Positions 61,675 through 64,000 of a stretch of DNA of 64,000 nucleotides are shown here, piece by piece. Made by a program: the position numbers and the translations under genes. The first letter of the stretch is position 1. Every line of letters begins with the position of its first letter. Origin of the DNA: Vallitalea guaymasensis (GTDB lineage: Bacteria > Bacillota > Clostridia > Lachnospirales > Vallitaleaceae); the NCBI RefSeq assembly GCF_018141425.1, contig NZ_CP058561.1, positions 3,472,001 through 3,536,000 on the forward strand. Reading direction: 5' to 3'. A model generated the notes under the pieces. It had not been told where the DNA came from, searched no databases, and saw nothing but the letters and a program-made list of their open reading frames with translations.

Positions 61675-63663
61675 ATGTCAAAATTTGAAATTCATTCAGA
61701 GTTTAATCCTACAGGAGATCAACCTCAAGCTATTAAAAAATTGGCTAAGGGATTTCAAGATGGTAATAAATTCGAGACTTTACTAGGAGTCACAGGTTCA
61801 GGGAAAACATTTACTATGGCGCATATTATAAAAGAATTAAAAAAGCCAACTTTGATTATGGCGCATAATAAAACATTAGCCGCCCAACTGTATAGTGAAT
61901 TCAAAGAGTTTTTTCCAAATAATGCTGTTGAATACTTTGTAAGTTATTATGATTATTATCAGCCAGAAGCATATGTCCCTCATACAGATACTTTTATAGA
62001 AAAAGACTCATCAATCAATGAAGAAATAGATAAACTAAGACACTCCGCTACAGCATCCTTAGCAGAAAGAGACGATGTTATTATTGTAGCCAGTGTATCA
62101 TGTATATATGGACTTGGTAGTCCAATAGATTACAAAAATATGGTACTTTCCTTAAGACCTGGTATGACAAAAGACAGAGATGAAATATTGAGGAAACTAG
62201 TGGATATTCAATATATGAGAAATGATATGAACTTTGTCAGAGGTACTTTTAGAGTTAGAGGCGATGTCATTGAAGTATTTCCTGCCGCTTCTTCTGACAG
62301 AGCAGTGAGAATTGAATTATTTGGAGATGAAATAGATAGGATAACAGAAATCAACGTGATTACTGGTGAAATACTAGGTTATATGGAACATATAGCCATA
62401 TTTCCTGCGTCTCATTATGTAATTGAAACAGACAAAATAGAAAGAGCTATAAACTCTATAGAAAAAGAAAAAACAGAAGTGGTTAAGTCATTTAGAGAAA
62501 ATGACAAGTTATTAGAAGCCCAAAGAATTGCACAAAGAACTAATTATGATGTGGAAATGATCAGAGAAACAGGATTCTGTTCAGGTATAGAAAACTACTC
62601 AAGGCATTTGACTGGTTTACCACCAGGGGCTCCTCCACACACTCTTTTTGATTATTTTCCTGATGACTTTTTACTTATTATAGATGAATCTCATATGACG
62701 GTTCCTCAAGTAAGAGGTATGTATGCAGGTGACCAGTCCAGAAAATCAACTTTGGTAGAGTATGGATTTAGATTACCTTCAGCTAAAGATAATAGACCTC
62801 TCAATTTTCAAGAATTTGAAAGTAAGTTAAATCAAGTATTGTTTGTTTCAGCAACACCAGGACCATATGAATATGACCATAAGCAATTAATGGCAGAACA
62901 GATAATTAGACCTACAGGTTTGTTAGACCCTAAGATAGAAGTTAAACCAGTAAGAGGTCAAATAGATGACTTAATATCCAATGTTAATAGAGAGATTGAA
63001 AATAAAAACAAGGTATTGATTACAACTTTGACAAAAAGAATGGCTGAGGACTTAACTGATTATATGAAAGAATCAGGTATACGTGTTAGGTATTTACATT
63101 CAGATATTGATACCCTTGAAAGAATAGAGATAGTACGTGATCTTAGAATGGATGTTTTTGATGTTCTTATTGGTATTAACCTGCTTAGAGAAGGATTAGA
63201 TATACCAGAAATTACTTTAGTAGCTATACTTGATGCAGATAAAGAAGGTTTTTTACGTTCTGAAACTGCATTGATTCAGACAGTAGGACGTGCTGCAAGA
63301 AATGTTGAAGGTAAAGTTATTATGTATGCAGATATTATTACTGATAGTATGAATAGAGCTATTAGTGAAACTAATAGAAGAAGAAGTATTCAAAAACAGT
63401 ACAATAAAGAACATAATATAATACCTGAGACCATTAATAAACCAGTAAGAGATATTATTCGTATAACTCAGGTTGCAGAATCTGAAGCAACTTATGAATT
63501 AACAAAAGATCCTGAATCCATGAGTAAAGAAGAATTAGAAGTTAAAATCCTAAAATGTTCGAAAGATATGAAACAGGCTGCTATGGATCTGCAATTTGAA
63601 AGAGCTGCACAGCTAAGAGATGAATTATACGAATTAAAAAAACAATTAAATACACTGAATTAA
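61675..63663 (+). CDS. uvrB: excinuclease ABC subunit B
   Basis: A 662-aa protein, full length. Walker [11 protein letters not shown], the beta-hairpin region [16 protein letters not shown]-like [11 protein letters not shown], helicase motifs [17 protein letters not shown] and QTVGRAARN. The C-terminal UVR motif (about 620-655) is [18 protein letters not shown]. It verifies damage and loads UvrC in nucleotide-excision repair. GAGGTG precedes the ATG. uvrA follows 76 bp later. Confidence 0.98.
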   Translation: MSKFEIHSEFNPTGDQPQAIKKLAKGFQDGNKFETLLGVTGSGKTFTMAHIIKELKKPTLIMAHNKTLAAQLYSEFKEFFPNNAVEYFVSYYDYYQPEAYVPHTDTFIEKDSSINEEIDKLRHSATASLAERDDVIIVASVSCIYGLGSPIDYKNMVLSLRPGMTKDRDEILRKLVDIQYMRNDMNFVRGTFRVRGDVIEVFPAASSDRAVRIELFGDEIDRITEINVITGEILGYMEHIAIFPASHYVIETDKIERAINSIEKEKTEVVKSFRENDKLLEAQRIAQRTNYDVEMIRETGFCSGIENYSRHLTGLPPGAPPHTLFDYFPDDFLLIIDESHMTVPQVRGMYAGDQSRKSTLVEYGFRLPSAKDNRPLNFQEFESKLNQVLFVSATPGPYEYDHKQLMAEQIIRPTGLLDPKIEVKPVRGQIDDLISNVNREIENKNKVLITTLTKRMAEDLTDYMKESGIRVRYLHSDIDTLERIEIVRDLRMDVFDVLIGINLLREGLDIPEITLVAILDADKEGFLRSETALIQTVGRAARNVEGKVIMYADIITDSMNRAISETNRRRSIQKQYNKEHNIIPETINKPVRDIIRITQVAESEATYELTKDPESMSKEELEVKILKCSKDMKQAAMDLQFERAAQLRDELYELKKQLNTLN

Positions 63664-63739
63664 ACTTTGCTTATATTTAATTCAATCACTATATATTACA
63701 ATAAAAAACTGTATCATCATAAATTATAAGAGGTGGCGT

Positions 63740-64000
63740 ATGGGAAAAGATGTAATCACCATAAAAGGTGCAAGAGAACATAATCTAAAGAACGTAGACT
63801 TAACTATTCCAAGAGATAAATTCGTTGTATTTACTGGACTTAGTGGTTCAGGGAAATCTTCTTTAGCATTTGATACAATATATGCTGAGGGGCAAAGAAG
63901 ATATGTAGAATCATTATCTGCCTATGCAAGACAGTTTTTGGGTCAAATGGAAAAACCGGATGTTGATAATATAGAAGGTCTATCACCAGCTATATCAATA
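63740..64000 (+). CDS. uvrA: excinuclease ABC subunit A (partial, 5' end)
   Basis: The first 87 codons of a protein cut by the window edge: [19 protein letters not shown], Walker [10 protein letters not shown], then [17 protein letters not shown] and YARQFLGQM, all signature UvrA sequence. It recognises DNA damage with UvrB. AGAGGTGG precedes the ATG. It is probably co-transcribed with uvrB. Confidence 0.97.
   Translation, partial: MGKDVITIKGAREHNLKNVDLTIPRDKFVVFTGLSGSGKSSLAFDTIYAEGQRRYVESLSAYARQFLGQMEKPDVDNIEGLSPAISI

Overview
The window is AT-rich, with Clostridia-type gene content and order. It has sporulation-era loci such as whiA/yvcK/crh, GGAGG-type ribosome binding sites, many TTG/GTG starts and pdxST. 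It most likely comes from an anaerobic Clostridia (Lachnospirales-like; a Vallitalea-type genome is my guess from gene order and style, not demonstrated). No rRNA, tRNA, CRISPR array or intact insertion sequence was seen.

Layout. 0-15 kb is a set of small independent units: a SAM methyltransferase, pseudouridine catabolism (psuK-psuG), an MFS exporter with its ArsR-type regulator, a TetR/MMPL/repeat-protein export operon with clear operators, an M23 peptidase, an orphan solute-binding lipoprotein and an MFS sugar-type permease. 15.4-19.6 kb is the conserved murB-rapZ-yvcK-whiA-crh cluster. 19.8-22.3 kb holds a betaine-binding lipoprotein, an SDR oxidoreductase and endonuclease IV. 22.8-41.4 kb is a long envelope-polysaccharide locus: two LCP ligases, a phosphodiester glycosidase, a flippase, an acetyltransferase, a UDP-ManNAc-type dehydrogenase, two GT4 glycosyltransferases, two DUF4330 proteins, an O-antigen polymerase/ligase, CsaB pyruvyltransferase and a TagA/WecG transferase. 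This is what one expects for a pyruvylated secondary cell-wall polymer that anchors S-layer proteins. 41.5-52.9 kb holds yitT, an msmK/ugpC ATPase, cdaR, the ftsE-ftsX-murein hydrolase-ctpA-minJ-like division cluster and pdxST. 61.7 kb to the end is uvrB and the start of uvrA behind an SOS-box-like promoter.

The most unusual part is an accessory stretch at about 53.0-61.3 kb between pdxS and uvrB. It contains a small secreted protein, a beta-propeller lipoprotein, an ABC ATPase and two ABC permeases. The second permease is fused to what looks like a complete lipoprotein (an internal lipobox followed by a propeller-like domain). Next to this, on the minus strand, is a monocistronic gene (60892-61212) encoding a Sec-signal-bearing protein that is plainly a ubiquitin homologue: my manual alignment gives about 42 identities in 74 positions to eukaryotic ubiquitin. 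It lacks the C-terminal Gly-Gly. The closest precedent known to me is the secreted ubiquitin homologue of Bacteroides fragilis. Two 21-bp near-identical direct repeats (53073-53093 and 60568-60588) bracket the ABC cassette.

A second unexpected layer is a family of long, branched intergenic palindromes (182-252, 13690-13904, 29230-29347, 29451-29691, 51166-51339). Their arms differ in sequence but most apical loops carry a GGA/GGAC core. Three of the sites lie between convergent genes. They may be structured RNAs or palindromic mobile repeats.
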